A stretch of DNA of 64,000 nucleotides from Clostridium sp. NkU-1 (GTDB lineage: Bacteria > Bacillota_A > Clostridia > Lachnospirales > Lachnospiraceae), in contig BBDR01000004.1 of the NCBI GenBank assembly GCA_001312405.1, forward strand, positions 62,001 through 126,000, read 5' to 3'. Positions 29,593-39,994 of this stretch are shown piece by piece. The position numbers were made by a program, and so were the translations under genes. Under the pieces are notes generated by a model that had not been told where the DNA came from, did not search any database, and saw nothing but the letters and a program-made list of their open reading frames with translations. Each line of letters starts with the position of its first letter. Positions within the stretch are counted from its first letter, which is position 1.

Positions 29593-30316
29593 ATGAATAA
29601 ACTGTTTGGCTGGGAGCGGTTCCTTGAAAATATCCCTAAAATTCTTCCGTATTTATCAGTGACCCTTTGGATTGTGGTTTATGCCACAGTATTCGGAGTG
29701 ATTCTTGCCGCTTTCATTGTTCTGGCAGAGCTAAAAAAGATACCGGTCTTAAATCCGTTTCTAAAGGTTTATGTCTCATTCATGAGAGGAACCCCCATGC
29801 TGGTGCAGCTGATGATGATTTATTACGGGGTACCGGCCCTTATTGATCCTGTTTTTGGCACCAACTTAAACCGGGGATGGAGTGCGGTGACTTTTGCTTA
29901 TATCACCTTTATCCTGAATCAGGGAGCGTTTCTTTCTGCCATATTTTACGGTGCAGTCACATCCATCCCCTATGGTCAGACAGAGGCAGGGTTAAGTGTA
30001 GGGCTTACGGAGTTTCAGACCTTTGGAAGGATCCTTCTGCCCCAGATGGTAAGGATCGCCCTGCCTCCCTTTGGCTCTGATCTGGTGGGCCTGTTCCAAA
30101 ATTCCTCTCTTGTATTTCTTATCGGCGTTACCGATATCATGGGAAGGGCCAAATCCATTGGTGCGGCCACAAAACACGTACTGGAAGCCTATGTGTTTGT
30201 GGTAATGATCTATATTGTTATTAGTTTAACGGTCCGGCTTCTTTTTTTATTACCTGAATATAAAACTGGAGTATGGAAGAGAAAGGACAGGGACTGGAAA
30301 AGAGGGAAAAGGATGA
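29593..30316 (+). CDS. Amino-acid type ABC permease 1 (one frameshift)
   Basis: 240-residue HisM/GlnP-type permease with about five membrane segments. The EAA loop is QTEAGLSVGLTEFQTFGRILLPQMVRI. The frame breaks in T7 at 30242-30248. Removing one T gives a tail KLEYGRERTGTGKEGKG and a TGA at 30314-30316, overlapping the ATG of the next permease as ATGA. Without the correction the two permeases would appear fused. It should pair with the second permease as a heterodimer. Confidence 0.85.
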
Positions 30317-31022
30317 ATTTCAATGCAGCTCATTTTTATGAAAGCTTTCTATACGGAATCAGGTATTTTCCCAATACCCTGAGGCTTGTGTTCATTCCAT
30401 TAGCCATAGGCCTGGCTCTTGGAACGGTAACCGCGCTGGTCAGGGTCTATAAGGTGCCTGTTCTTAATAAGTTCCTTGGGGTATTTGTTACGGTGTATCA
30501 GGGAGTTCCCATTGTGGTGGCTTTGATGATATATAACCTGATTTTCATGCTCAAATTCAATGATCTGGCAAGGTTTTTACATATTAAAAAAATGCCGCTG
30601 ACGTGGATAATATCTGGGTAGGCATTTTTGCCCTCAGTCTTACTGCAATCTGCTCCATATCAGAGGCGGTCCGGGGTGCGCTGTTATCCATTGACAAGGG
30701 ACAGGATGAAGCCGGGTATTCCATAGGGCTTACAAAAGTCCAGACTATCAGGAGGATCATCATCCCCCAGATGATACCGGCGGCGATCCCGACCCTGATC
30801 AATCATGTGGTCGGTCTGATCAAGCATCATCCGTTGTCATGGCCATTGGAATCGTGGAAATTGTGGCAGGAGCCACCATTCCAAGCTCCCGGACCTATTC
30901 ATTTTTTTGAAGGGTATATGGCGGCCGCAGTCATATACTGGGCATTTACCATTGTGATCGAATGCCTGGCAAAGGTTTTAAGACGCCATACAGGTAAGTT
31001 CAGGAGGAATCCCTATGATTGA
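30313..31022 (+). CDS. Amino-acid type ABC permease 2 (three frameshifts)
   Basis: 236-residue permease of the same family, with EAA loop QDEAGYSIGLTKVQTIRRIIIPQMIP. Corrections: one A missing at 30586-30592, one G missing near 30824, one T extra in T7 at 30902-30908. These restore VVMAIGIVEIVAGATIPS and FFEGYMAAAVIYW. The stop at 31020-31022 overlaps the ATPase ATG at 31015. Together the two permeases form the channel of the importer that ends the nitrogenase-like operon. Confidence 0.83.
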
Positions 31023-31770
31023 AGTAAAGCATGTTAAAAAGACCTTTGGAAAGCAGCAGGTCCTAAAGGATGTATCTGTGGAGGTAGAAGATGGCCAGGT
31101 GGTCGTGCTCCTGGGTCCCAGCGGATCGGGAAAAACCACATTGCTGCGGTGTATTAATTTCCTGGAAAATGCGGACAGCGGCCAGCTTGCCATCGGGGAT
31201 ACCCGCGTGGACCTAAAAAAAGGCGACCAAAAAGCAAATTCTGGAGATAAGAAGAAAAACAGCTTTTGTTTTTCAGAATTATAATCTTTTTGCCAATAAA
31301 ACGGCATTGGAAAATGTGATGGAAGGCTTGTCACGGCAAGGCGCATTCCAAGGGAGGAAGCGAGAAAACGGGGAGAAGAAGCCTTGACTGGGTGGGGTTA
31401 CGGGAGAAGTATCATTGCTATCCTTCCCAGCTTTCCGGCGGACAGCAGCAGCGGGTCGGCATTGCCAGAGCCTTTGTCTTAAATCCGGAAGTGATTTTAT
31501 TCGATGAACCAACCTCCGCCCTGGATCCGGAGCTGGTGGGGGAAACCCTTGATATCATTAAGAAGGTGGCGGGAAGAGGAATTACCATGATTGTGGTAAC
31601 GCATGAAATGTCCTTTGCCCAGGATGTAGCAAATAAAGTGATCTTTATGGATGAAGGGGTTGTTGTGGAGGAGGGAAGACCGGAACAGATTTTTTTCAAA
31701 TCCAAAAGAGGAGAGAACCAGACAATTTTTATCCAGGATCATTTCCTTGGAGTCCAACTATTCCATATAG
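31015..31770 (+). CDS. Amino-acid type ABC transporter ATP-binding protein (four frameshifts)
   Basis: GlnQ-like ATPase, 251 residues after correction. Walker [11 protein letters not shown]-loop [11 protein letters not shown], signature LSGGQQQR, Walker [15 protein letters not shown] and H-loop VTHEMSFAQ are all visible. Breaks: A7 at 31215-31221 (extra A), a missing G near 31330, a missing C near 31384, and T7 at 31690-31696 (extra T). The corrected tail is [17 protein letters not shown] and ends with TAG at 31768-31770. It completes the importer. Confidence 0.85.
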
Positions 31771-31793
31771 CGGATATTACAGAGAAATAACAC

Positions 31794-31937
31794 GTTGACA
31801 GATATCAGCGGGAAGCTGCCTGCAGCGTAAGAATGGGCTTTGAAGCTCCTGATTGTCAACTCGCCGCAATGGCACATGGCGAACTGGAAGTTGACGAAGA
31901 GCATATCGCAGACCTTGAACAGGCCTTTGCAAAATAA
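31794..31937 (+). pseudogene. C-terminal gene fragment, unidentified
   Basis: An open frame without a convincing start encodes YQREAACSVRMGFEAP and then AMAHGELEVDEEHIADLEQAFAK before TAA. It looks like the last ~47 residues of a real protein whose front is gone. It sits exactly at the junction between the amino-acid importer and the SsuABC-like cassette. I do not recognise the parent family. It may mark a deletion or insertion junction; alternatively an ATG at 31834 could give a 34-residue peptide. Confidence 0.45.
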
Positions 31938-31961
31938 TAAATAAAAAGGAGATTATCAGCT

Positions 31962-33038
31962 ATGAAATTTCGTAAAATGTTTGGAGTAATTGCTTTGCTG
32001 CTTACTTTAACCTTCGCTTTCACCGCCTGCTCTTCCAAAACGGAACCCGCCGACGGTAATGCCGCCGATACCGGTAATACAAGCGCCGCCTATAAATATG
32101 GGAAGCTCGACCTTGTGGGCAAGGATGGCGCATTGTGCGGCGCACCTACCTACATTGCAAAAGCAAAAGGATTCTTTGCAGAAGAGGGATTTGACGTGAC
32201 ACTCATCAGTGCGGATACGGAAACCCGTAAGACTTTGTTGAACAATGGCCAGCTTCCGCTGGTCAACGGCGACTTCCAGTTCTTCCCCTCCATTGAAAAC
32301 GGCGTGAACGTGTCAGTTGTTGACGGTCTTCACAACGGGTGCATCAAATTTTTGGTAAAGGCTGATTCTCAATTGGTTGAAGCCGTGGAAAAAGAAGGCG
32401 CGAAAGCGCTGAAAGGCTTAAAAATCGGCGTGGATGAAGTCGGCGGCACACCCCATCAGGTGGCAAGTGTGTGGCTTGAACAGGCCGGAGTATCGGCAAA
32501 AGCGGAAGACGGGGAAGTCACATTCCTGCCGTTTTCAGATGGTAACCTTGAAATTGAGGCGCTCAAAAACGGAGACATCGACGTTGCCGCCCTTTGGGAT
32601 CCCTTCGGTTCGGTTCAAGAAAAGACCGGCAGCTATATGGTTATTTTTGACCTTTCCACTGACCCTGTATTTGCGGGCAAATACTGCTGCTTCCTGTACG
32701 CATCCAATAAAGTGCTGAAAGAGGAACCTGAAAAGGTTGCGGCTCTGCTTCGTGCTTACCACAAGGCTCAGGAATGGATAGCGGAAAACCCTGCTGAAAC
32801 GGCGGCAATTATCAGCGATGAAAAATACTCCTCAATTGAGGATAAGGAACTTGCGGCGGCTTTGATCGAGCACTATGAGTATCCGTCAAAACACGACCAC
32901 GACAACAGTACCCGCGATGTTGCCGCTGATGTGGAGTATTTTGCGGAGCAGCTTTATGACATTGGCTATCTGACAACGGCTCCGGCTGATTTTATCAAGA
33001 CGGCATACCAGAAAGTGGATTTAACACTGGGTCAGTAA
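31962..33038 (+). CDS. ABC transporter substrate-binding lipoprotein, sulfonate/taurine/nitrate type
   Basis: Intact 358-residue NMT1/SsuA-like binding protein. The lipobox is FTAC at ~residue 22. The core has GALCGAPTYIAKAKGFFAEEGFDVTLISAD and GVDEVGGTPHQVASVWLEQAG, typical of the family that binds aliphatic sulfonates, taurine, nitrate or thiamine precursors. The few Arg codons are all CGT or CGC. AAAAGGAG precedes the ATG. With permease and ATPase downstream it forms a complete importer; next to cysK and the NifDK-like genes a sulfonate or other organosulfur ligand is the best guess. Confidence 0.86.
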   Translation: MKFRKMFGVIALLLTLTFAFTACSSKTEPADGNAADTGNTSAAYKYGKLDLVGKDGALCGAPTYIAKAKGFFAEEGFDVTLISADTETRKTLLNNGQLPLVNGDFQFFPSIENGVNVSVVDGLHNGCIKFLVKADSQLVEAVEKEGAKALKGLKIGVDEVGGTPHQVASVWLEQAGVSAKAEDGEVTFLPFSDGNLEIEALKNGDIDVAALWDPFGSVQEKTGSYMVIFDLSTDPVFAGKYCCFLYASNKVLKEEPEKVAALLRAYHKAQEWIAENPAETAAIISDEKYSSIEDKELAAALIEHYEYPSKHDHDNSTRDVAADVEYFAEQLYDIGYLTTAPADFIKTAYQKVDLTLGQ

Positions 33039-33054
33039 AGGAGAATGACGAGCG

Positions 33055-34046
33055 ATGATAAAACAAAATATCAGGTTCGCAGGTGCTGTGCTGCTTTCAA
33101 TAAGCGGTTTCCTTACCGCAATACTCGCCAACCTGCTTGTCCGCCAGGTTGCGGATGTAAAGATTAACAGCTATACTATGTTCGGACGCACGGTGGATAT
33201 AAACGAAGCCTACCGCTTTGTATTGTTTGTGTTGATTGTCCTATATGCCGGTTTGTGCGTTTATGCTTTCTTTCGTAAGGACAGCAGGGTGAAGTACCTT
33301 AAACGGGCACCCTTTCGATTGGCCTGCGGTATTGCTTTGACAGTTTGGGATATTATCGGCACGAAATATCTTCTTTTGCCACAGCCATTCTTTCCTGGAC
33401 CGGCAAGGATAATTGAGCCGTTCTTAATGGAGCCGGATTTCATTTTTGAGAACACGTTATATTCCCTGCGGTTGTTTGTGATTGGTTTCGGGATAGGCGT
33501 GTTTGCGGGGGTTGCCACAGGCATCCTCATTGGCTGGTTTCCCAAAGTCTATTACTGGTTTATCCGGTACTTAAGATCACGGGGGTCATACCTGCCGTGG
33601 CCTGGATGCCCTTTGCCCTCACGCTGTTCCCTACTCCCTTTGCGGGCGCGGTATTCCTGATAGTAATTTGCGCCTGGTTCCCTGTAGCAAGCCTTACGGC
33701 ACAGGGGATTCAGTCGACCCCCAAGGTGCAGTTTGAAGTAATGCGTACGCTTGGGGCGAAAACGCCATATCTGGTATTTTGCGTTGCTATTCCCCACGCA
33801 ATGCCCAGCATTTTTACGGGTATCGGCACGGCCAATGCTTTTGCCTTTACAACGCTTGTTCTTGCGGAGATGATGGGGCAGCCGGGGGGCCTGGGTTACT
33901 ATATCAATGTGTCTAAGGTGTGGAGCGCATACTATAAGGTGTTCGCCGCGATTCTCGTGATGGCGGTCATGTTCAGCATTATTATGGAGATTATTGGTCT
34001 GATTCAGCGGTATGTTCTGCGCTGGCAAAGGGGGTTGCTGCGATAA
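33055..34046 (+). CDS. ABC permease, sulfonate/taurine/nitrate type (one frameshift)
   Basis: SsuC/TauC-like permease, 330 residues after correction, with an unusually long N-terminal part that adds two membrane segments before the permease core. The EAA-type loop is VQFEVMRTLGAKTPYLVFCVAIPHAMP. One T is missing near 33559-33561; restoring it gives WFYPVLKITGVIPAVAWMPF. Its stop shares a base with the start of the ATPase gene. Confidence 0.83.
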
Positions 34047-34809
34047 TGGGAGAAACAATACTTGAAATTACCGGCATAAACCGTACCTATATCGACGATA
34101 AGGACAATTCTGTAGAGGTGCTAAAGGATATTAACCTGACACTGGAACGGGGGAATTCGTTTCCATCATCGGCGCCTCAGGCTGCGGAAAAACAACCTTA
34201 CTCCGCCTTATTGCCGGACTGGATAAGCCGGAAAGAGGTGAGATACTGCTTGGCGGTGCGTTAGTACGCGAACCTCAGCCGCAAAGCGGCTATGTATTCC
34301 AACAGGGAACGCTCCTTCCCTGGCTGACGGTTGAGAAAAACATTCAGGGAGTGCGGAAAGAAAACAAAGAGCGTGTGCCGCACTATATCGGCCTTATTGG
34401 AATGTAGGGGTTCGAGAAATCCTATCCCCATCAAATAAGCGGCGGCATGGCACAGCGCGTAGCGATAGCACGGGCATTAATCAATAATCCCGAAGTTCTT
34501 TTGCTCGATGAACCCATGGGTGCGCTTGACAGCTTCACACGGGCGGATTTGCAAGATAAACTCCTTGAACTTCGCAAGGAAAATAATACCACAATGCTGC
34601 TGGTGACCCACGATATTGACGAGGCCATTTATCTCTCTGACCGCGTGGTAATTATGACGCCGCGTCCCGGCAAAATCAGCGAGATACTGGATATTCATCT
34701 GCCTCATCCAAGGCATCGTGGCAGTGTGGAATTCCTGTCAAAGAGGCGCGATATATTGGAAAAACTGCAGCTGGCAAGCGCACAGCCGCAGCCGGAATAC
34801 ACGATATAA
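34046..34809 (+). CDS. ABC ATP-binding protein, sulfonate/taurine type (frameshift and in-frame TAG)
   Basis: SsuB/TauB-like ATPase. One G is missing in the G5 run near 34152; after correction Walker A is GASGCGKTT, then YVFQQGTLLPWLTVEKNI, signature ISGGMAQR, Walker B VLLLDEPMGALDS and VTHDIDEAIYLSDRV. Between GLIGM and GFEKSYPHQ lies a TAG (34405-34407) in the true frame, where relatives have Lys or Glu. This is a substitution, unlike the other breaks here. It may be a real nonsense mutation that inactivates the importer, or a base-call error. Confidence 0.8.
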
Positions 34810-34857
34810 GGAGAATTCCATAAAGGACTCCTTTACCACAATGAGAACCTTACGGGG

Positions 34858-34907
34858 AAAATGAGCGTTGAAGGTGGCCTTTAAGACCACCATTCAACGC
34901 TCATTTT
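34858..34907 (+). terminator. Intrinsic terminator after the sulfonate-type cassette
   Basis: Long stem: AAATGAGCGTTGAA with TTCAACGCTCATTT, an inner GTGG/CCAC pair, then TTAT. It also lies downstream of the convergent deacetylase gene and could serve both strands. Confidence 0.88.
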
Positions 34908-34971
34908 TATGCTGTCTCAGGGCCGAACTTTTTGCCATAACCCTTATACCGTAGTAGTGGAGATGGCCCAT

Positions 34972-35826
34972 CTATTCAGCCACAAGCTGATCCAGGGATT
35001 TGAACTGATAGCCCATTTCCTCCCATTTGGTCAGCAATTCATCAAGAATCTGGGCGTTGGTGCTTGAGGTGCTGTGCAGCAGCACAACGGCGCCGGGATG
35101 GATCCTGCCTAAAAGCTTTTTAAAGGCTTCCTCCTTTGAGGGCTGCTTATCCTGATACCAGTCAACGTAGGCAAGGCTCCAGAAAAAGGTTTTGTAGCCC
35201 ATATCACTTGCCATTTTTAAATTGGCTTCACTGTATTTTCCTTGAGGCGGGCGGTAGTATTGTCTCATGGGCTGTCCGGTGGTCTGTTCAAAAAGGACCT
35301 CTAAATCCTTAAGCTCTTTTTCAAATGCTTCTTTTGAAGACATCTTGGACATATCCGGATGATGGTAGGTATGATTGCCGACGGTATGGCCTTCCTCAAC
35401 CATCCGCTTTACCAGCTCCGGAGCAGTTTCTATGTAATTTCCTACCACAAAAAAGGTAGCCGGGGCATTGTGCTTCTTTAATGCATCAAGTATTGCTGGG
35501 GTATTTCCGTTTTCGTATCCGGCATCAAAGGTCAGATAAAGAACTTTATCCGGGGTTTTTTTCCGCATAATAGGCATTGAATTTTTTTAAATAGTCCATG
35601 GTAGCATTGGCTACCGGCGGCTGCCCTTCCTGCTGGAAGCTCAGCCCCCAGTTTCCATCTGCAGCAGTCTCTACTGCTTTGTGGTGATCCACCAGCATGG
35701 CGCCAAGGTGACCGGCCAGAAAGGCACAGAGGAAAAGCAGGAATACCATAACTGCCTTCTTTCCTGTTTCAGATGGGATAGAAAGCTTTCTGATTTTTCT
35801 GCAATCTTAAATTTTGCAAATTTCAT
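34972..35826 (-). CDS. PdaA-like polysaccharide deacetylase (two frameshifts)
   Basis: Peptidoglycan N-acetylmuramic-acid deacetylase type enzyme, 284 residues after correction. The start ATG (complement of 35824-35826) follows GGAG and gives KFAKFKIAEKSESF before a membrane anchor VFLLFLCAFLAGHLGA. NWGLSFQQEGQPPV is typical of PdaA. NodB motifs: TFDAGYENG, HTYHHPDM with the metal histidines, RPPQGKYS and VLLHSTSS. Breaks: one A missing near the anchor and one extra base in T7 at 35556-35562. PdaA makes muramic delta-lactam in spore cortex, so sporulation is suggested. Confidence 0.85.
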
Positions 35827-35885
35827 ATATAAAGCTCCGTTATATTACATTTGTTTCAATATATGAAGCTTCTGCCTGTCCATAT

Positions 35886-36824
35886 TCAAAAAGGTTGCAT
35901 TACCGTACCTGCTTTTCCTTCCAGGCTTGCTTTCGCTTTTTCAAGAGAGGTAATGATTGCCTTCCGGTTTTCTCCATGCCGGAGAAAATCCAGGGAGGCT
36001 TCAATCTTCGGAAGCATGGAGCCTGATTCAAACTGTCCTTCCTGAATATAGCTCTCTGCTTCTTCCCGGCTCATCTGGCTGATGGGCCGTTCATCAGGCA
36101 TTCCGAAATTCAGGGTGACATTGTCAACATTTGTAAGGATCATGAGCACATCGGCATCGATTTCCTTTGCCAAAAGCCCGGCAGCCCGGTCCTTTTCAAT
36201 GACTGCACTGGCGCCCTTTAAGCGGTATCCCTGTTCCATAACCGGAATGCCGCCGCCTCCGCAGGCGATGACGATCTGGTCTGCATCCATAACGGCCTTA
36301 ATGATGTCGATCTCCACAATGGATACAGGCTTTGGAGACGCCACGACCCGGCGAAAGCCCTTGCCAGGCACTTCTTCCACATAGTTCCCCTTTTCTTCTT
36401 CCTCTTTTGCGTCTTCAGCCGACATAAAGCGTCCCACAGGCTTCATGGGGGTGTAGAAAGCCTCATCATAAGGGTTTACCAGCATCTGAGTCAAAATGGT
36501 GGCTGCAGATTTGCAGATACCACGCTTTACCAGCTCAGCCCGGATGCCGTTTTGCAGATCATAGCCAATGTAGCCCTGGCTCATGGCAGAGCATACGGAC
36601 ATGGGCGCAGAAGTATAGCCGTCGTGAAGTTTTCCGAATTCATTCATTGCTGTGTGGATCATGCCCACCTGCGGGGCATTGCTGTGGGTGACCGCCACCT
36701 GCCAGCCGGCTTCAATAAAATCCGCGATGACCCTGGCTGTTTCTGCAACCGCTTTTTTCTGTTCCGGAAGATTTGTTCCCAAAGCATGATGTCCCAAAGC
36801 CAGGACAATACGTTTTTTTGCCAT
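35886..36824 (-). CDS. arcC: Carbamate kinase
   Basis: Intact 312-residue cytoplasmic kinase that forms ATP from carbamoyl phosphate, or the reverse, usually at the end of arginine or agmatine fermentation. Signatures are RIVLALGHHALG at the N-terminus, SPKPVSIVEIDIIKA in the middle, VIACGGGGIPV and LMILTNVDNV in the nucleotide region. It stands apart from argF (61.7 kb) and no deiminase genes are adjacent. The initial A7 run here is in frame, so not every 7-base A run in the window is wrong. Confidence 0.95.
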   Translation of the reverse strand: MAKKRIVLALGHHALGTNLPEQKKAVAETARVIADFIEAGWQVAVTHSNAPQVGMIHTAMNEFGKLHDGYTSAPMSVCSAMSQGYIGYDLQNGIRAELVKRGICKSAATILTQMLVNPYDEAFYTPMKPVGRFMSAEDAKEEEEKGNYVEEVPGKGFRRVVASPKPVSIVEIDIIKAVMDADQIVIACGGGGIPVMEQGYRLKGASAVIEKDRAAGLLAKEIDADVLMILTNVDNVTLNFGMPDERPISQMSREEAESYIQEGQFESGSMLPKIEASLDFLRHGENRKAIITSLEKAKASLEGKAGTVMQPF

Positions 36825-37005
36825 ATCAGTTACCTCTCAGTTCCGTATAGTTTGATCAAAAAGTATAAAGATATTATATTATCAGACAATAAAAAAATCA
36901 ACAGATTTCAAAAGATAGACAACCTGGAAAGGGAGCAGAGCGTTTCTTTAGAAAGAATTAAAAAAAGTTTTGCTAGATATCCTACAATCAGATGGTATAA
37001 TATAC

Positions 37006-37146
37006 ACGAAAGCAATGAGCAGTGCGAAACAGGACAGGAGAAGATTTTCGTTGTGCCTGCACATAAGAATCTTGTCATGGACTGTTTCATAGGGCGAAAG
37101 CCCGTGAGCTGGTAAAACCGCAGGTTTTACCAGCTCCACTGCGGAC
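37006..37146 (+). repeat. Structured dispersed repeat, copy 2
   Basis: Second copy of the element at 7761-7902. The outer stem and the GGGC/GCCC hairpin are kept; its loop is GAAA here instead of GAAT. The 12-pair hairpin AGCTGGTAAAAC-CGCAG-GTTTTACCAGCT is identical. The variable first hairpin is shorter but still pairs AAGATT with AATCTT. It lies 108 bases before the CPBP protease gene, on its strand, and ~180 bases from the divergent arcC. A promoter-like TATAAT stands just before it at 36995-37000. Confidence 0.8.
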
Positions 37147-37254
37147 CAGTGGATCAAAGGTACAATAACGCAACCTTTACCGCCCTACAGTCTCCCCCCT
37201 CTCATTACTTTCATGATATAATGTTCAGGAAGATCCCCAAAATGAAAGGACACC

Positions 37255-38000
37255 ATGTTTATGATATCAATCATCCTGCATCTGATCCTTCCCATGTTTT
37301 TTTATACAGCCATGACAACCACCTTATTTCTATACTTAAACTTAGCCCCCTTGGAAGCCACCGCCTTATCCGCTTTTAGCCTCGCCCGTACTTTACTATT
37401 TCTATTCCGCAGACCAGAGACGCCGCGGATACCTTCTGTCTCAGGACTTAAGCTTCACGGCTGCCTGGCTATATAATAATATCTGGAGTGGCTTTATGCA
37501 TATTTGGAAACTATATAGTAGAAGTATTAGGACTCACTGAAAAGTCCATATCCTATAAAGAGGCGGAAAATACTCTCTATTCAGCAGCCTTTCCCCTTCA
37601 GCTTCTGGCTTCCGGTCTTTTGATCCCTCTTGCAGAGGAGATCATTTTCCGGGGACTGGGTTTTGCCCCACTGAGGGACAAGCTTCCTTTTTGGTTATCC
37701 GCCGTACTGTCTGCGGCACTATTTGGGCTTTACCATGGAAATCTTCCACAGGGAGTTTATGCTTTTCTTATTGGACTGGCTGTTGCCTGGCTATACGAGG
37801 TTTCGGGGACATTACTGGCCCCCTGCCTATTTCACATATCAGCCAATTTACTGTCGCTCTGTGTAATGAATACGGGGCGTTTCAATACTTTGTTTCGTGC
37901 AGACCGAAAGCCGGTTCTGGCGGCCGTATCAGCGGTGGTGTCTGTTATTTGTGCGATCCGGATTTATCAGAAAAACAATTTTAAGGAGGATATTTTGTGA
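37255..38000 (+). CDS. CPBP family intramembrane metalloprotease (two frameshifts)
   Basis: About 247 residues with six or more membrane segments. The catalytic motifs of the CAAX/bacteriocin-processing family are EEIIFRG, the His in FGLYHGNLPQG and the His in CLFHISANL. Breaks: one extra T near 37376 and one extra base near 37470; after correction LASPVLYYFYSADQ and WLYIIISGVALC join. The stop overlaps the GTG of the glycosyltransferase gene by 2 bases. The substrate is unknown. Confidence 0.82.
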
Positions 38001-39017
38001 AGCTTTTATCTGTAGCAATACCATGTTACAACTCTGAGGCCTATATGAGGCACTGTATTGATTCCCTGCTGCCGGGAGGTGAGGAGGTCGAGATTCTCAT
38101 TGTGAATGACGGATCCACCAAGGATCATACGGCAGAAATCGCAGACGAATATGAAAGAAAATACCCGGAAATCTGCCGGGCAATCCATCAGGAGAACGGC
38201 GGTCATGGCGCGGCAGTCAATGCCGGATTAAAAAATGCCACCGGAATTTATTTTAAAGTAGTGGACAGCGATGACTGGGTAGACGAGGCGGCTTTACTGG
38301 AAATTCTGGACACCTTGCGGCGATTTGTCTATGGAGAAAACACTTTGGATATGCTGGTCAGCAATTTCGTCTATGAAAAGCAGGGGGCAAACCGGAAAAA
38401 AAGTCATGAATTACCGCACAGCCCTTCCAAAGAATGAGATATTCAGCTGGGAGGACGTTAAGGTGTTCCTGCTGGGGCATTATATTCTCATGCATTCGGT
38501 GATTTATCGGACAGAGCTTCTAAAGCAATGCGGACTGGAACTTCCAAGGCACACATTTTACGTGGATAATATATTTGTGTACCAGCCTCTGCCTCACGTT
38601 AAGACCATGTATTATTTAGATGTGAATTTTTACCGGTACTTTATCGGAAGAGATGACCAGTCAGTAAACGAATCCATCATGATCGGCCGCATTGACCAGC
38701 AGATCAAGGTGACAAAGCTGATGCTGGGATATTACGATGTGATGAAGATCAAGCAGCGTAAGCTGCGTCATTACATGGTGCGGTACCTGGAGATCATGAT
38801 GACCATATCCTCAATCCTTGCCATCAAGTCTGAAAATGATGAAAATATGGAGAAGAAAAAGGAACTGTGGCAGCACTTACGCAAGCAGAATTTACCGCTG
38901 TTTCTAAGGCTTAGATTTGGCTTTATGGGGCAGGGGGTTAATCTCCCCGGAAAGAACGGAAGGAAATTTCCTATTGCGATCTATAAAATGACCCAGAAAT
39001 TTTTCGGTTTTAATTAG
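37997..39017 (+). CDS. Family 2 glycosyltransferase (one frameshift)
   Basis: 339 residues after removing one A from A7 at 38396-38402. The GT-A fold shows as LLSVAIPCYNSEAYMRHCIDSLL, then IVNDGSTKDHT and the DXD-like VVDSDDWVD that binds metal and nucleotide sugar. The GTG start at 37997 follows AAGGAGGA. It lacks membrane segments and is probably peripheral. The product may be a cell-surface glycan; no other glycan genes are adjacent. Confidence 0.88.
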
Positions 39018-39040
39018 AATAATTCCTGGCAGTAAAAAAC

Positions 39041-39081
39041 AAATATCCCCTGGCCATTTAAAAGAATGGCTCAGGGGATTT
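39041..39081. terminator. Bidirectional terminator
   Basis: Arms ATCCCCTGGCCATT and AATGGCTCAGGGGAT around TAAAAG, between the glycosyltransferase and the convergent phosphatase. T-rich on the plus strand after the stem, A-rich before it. Confidence 0.75.
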
Positions 39082-39085
39082 GTTG

Positions 39086-39743
39086 TCAGCTGATAGCCTT
39101 TTCGGAAACCTTTTCTCTGGTCGGCACATAGGAGTCAGAGTATACAAAGTGATACATGACATAAGCCATAACCAGGGAACCAAGACCGTCAAAGGCAGAA
39201 TGCTGTTTTAAGAAAACAGTTGCAAGGCAGATGGAAATCATCAGCACCAGGGAACCGGTTCTTATAAGCCGGTATTTCCGTAAGCGTTCGCTGTGAAGGA
39301 CTGCAATGTGAACGCAAACAGAGTTATAAACATGGATGCTTGGGAATACATTGGTACAAGTATCCGCGGAATAAAGAATTGCCACAATAGCCGAGCAGAT
39401 ATTCTTTCCCGGATCAATCACAGGGCGGAAATCCGTACCGTTGGGGAATACGGTGCAGATCACCAGACTAATGGTCATCCCTGTAAACAGCATGGTGCAC
39501 AGCCTGTAATAATCTTTTACGTTGGTAATAAAAAAAATACAAAATAGCAGCTGCTATATATGCAAACCATAAAAGATATGGAATAATGAAATATTCATTA
39601 AAAGGAATCAGGTCGTCTAAAGCAACATGCATGATATAGTAATGGTTTGTCACCGTCTTTTCCAGGTAAAGAAACCATGGAATATAGATAAAGGCGTAAC
39701 TGAGAATCCAGACATGCCTGTACCTGTGAAACAGATTTTTCAT
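39086..39743 (-). CDS. PAP2-like membrane phosphatase (one frameshift)
   Basis: 218 residues after removing one base from the 8-base run at 39530-39537. Five or six membrane segments are visible. The phosphatase motifs are FPSIHVYNS and KQHSAFDGLGS, matching PSGH and the SRxxxxxHxxxD-like third motif with catalytic His and Asp. Substrates in this family are lipid phosphates such as undecaprenyl pyrophosphate or phosphatidic acid. The conserved first motif is less clear, so specificity is open. Confidence 0.75.
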
Positions 39744-39931
39744 ATAATTCTTCCTTCTCCGTTCTGGCGGTTGGTATCATGATTATCAACTTTGGAGGAT
39801 TATATCACACTCGTTTTGTCAGTACAATAGTATTTCACAAATGTTAATATTTATTTCAGAGAAGATTAAGCTTAGGACTTGTTTTAACTGCCGGTTCCCC
39901 CTGTGGAAAATATAATCTTTTTATAAAATGG

Positions 39932-39960
39932 TTGATAGACGGACAATCTTTGTGTATAGT
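39932..39960 (+). promoter_or_regulatory. Probable sigma-A promoter
   Basis: TTGATA (39932-39937) and TATAGT (39955-39960) with a 17-base spacer, 35 bases before the ATG at 39995. The rest of the 250-base gap to 39743 is AT-rich and holds the divergent phosphatase promoter region. Confidence 0.55.
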
Positions 39961-39994
39961 ATAAAGGCAGACTTTTACACGAAAGGAATGGAAT

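Noticed and set aside
29593..30621. A fused double permease in the amino-acid importer
   Set aside because: Removing one T from T7 at 30242-30248 gives a normal permease end with an ATGA overlap to a second permease gene.
36948..37157. Minus-strand open frames across the structured repeat, similar at 7653-7976
   Set aside because: The similarity of the two translations comes from the repeated DNA; stems explain the conservation better than coding does.
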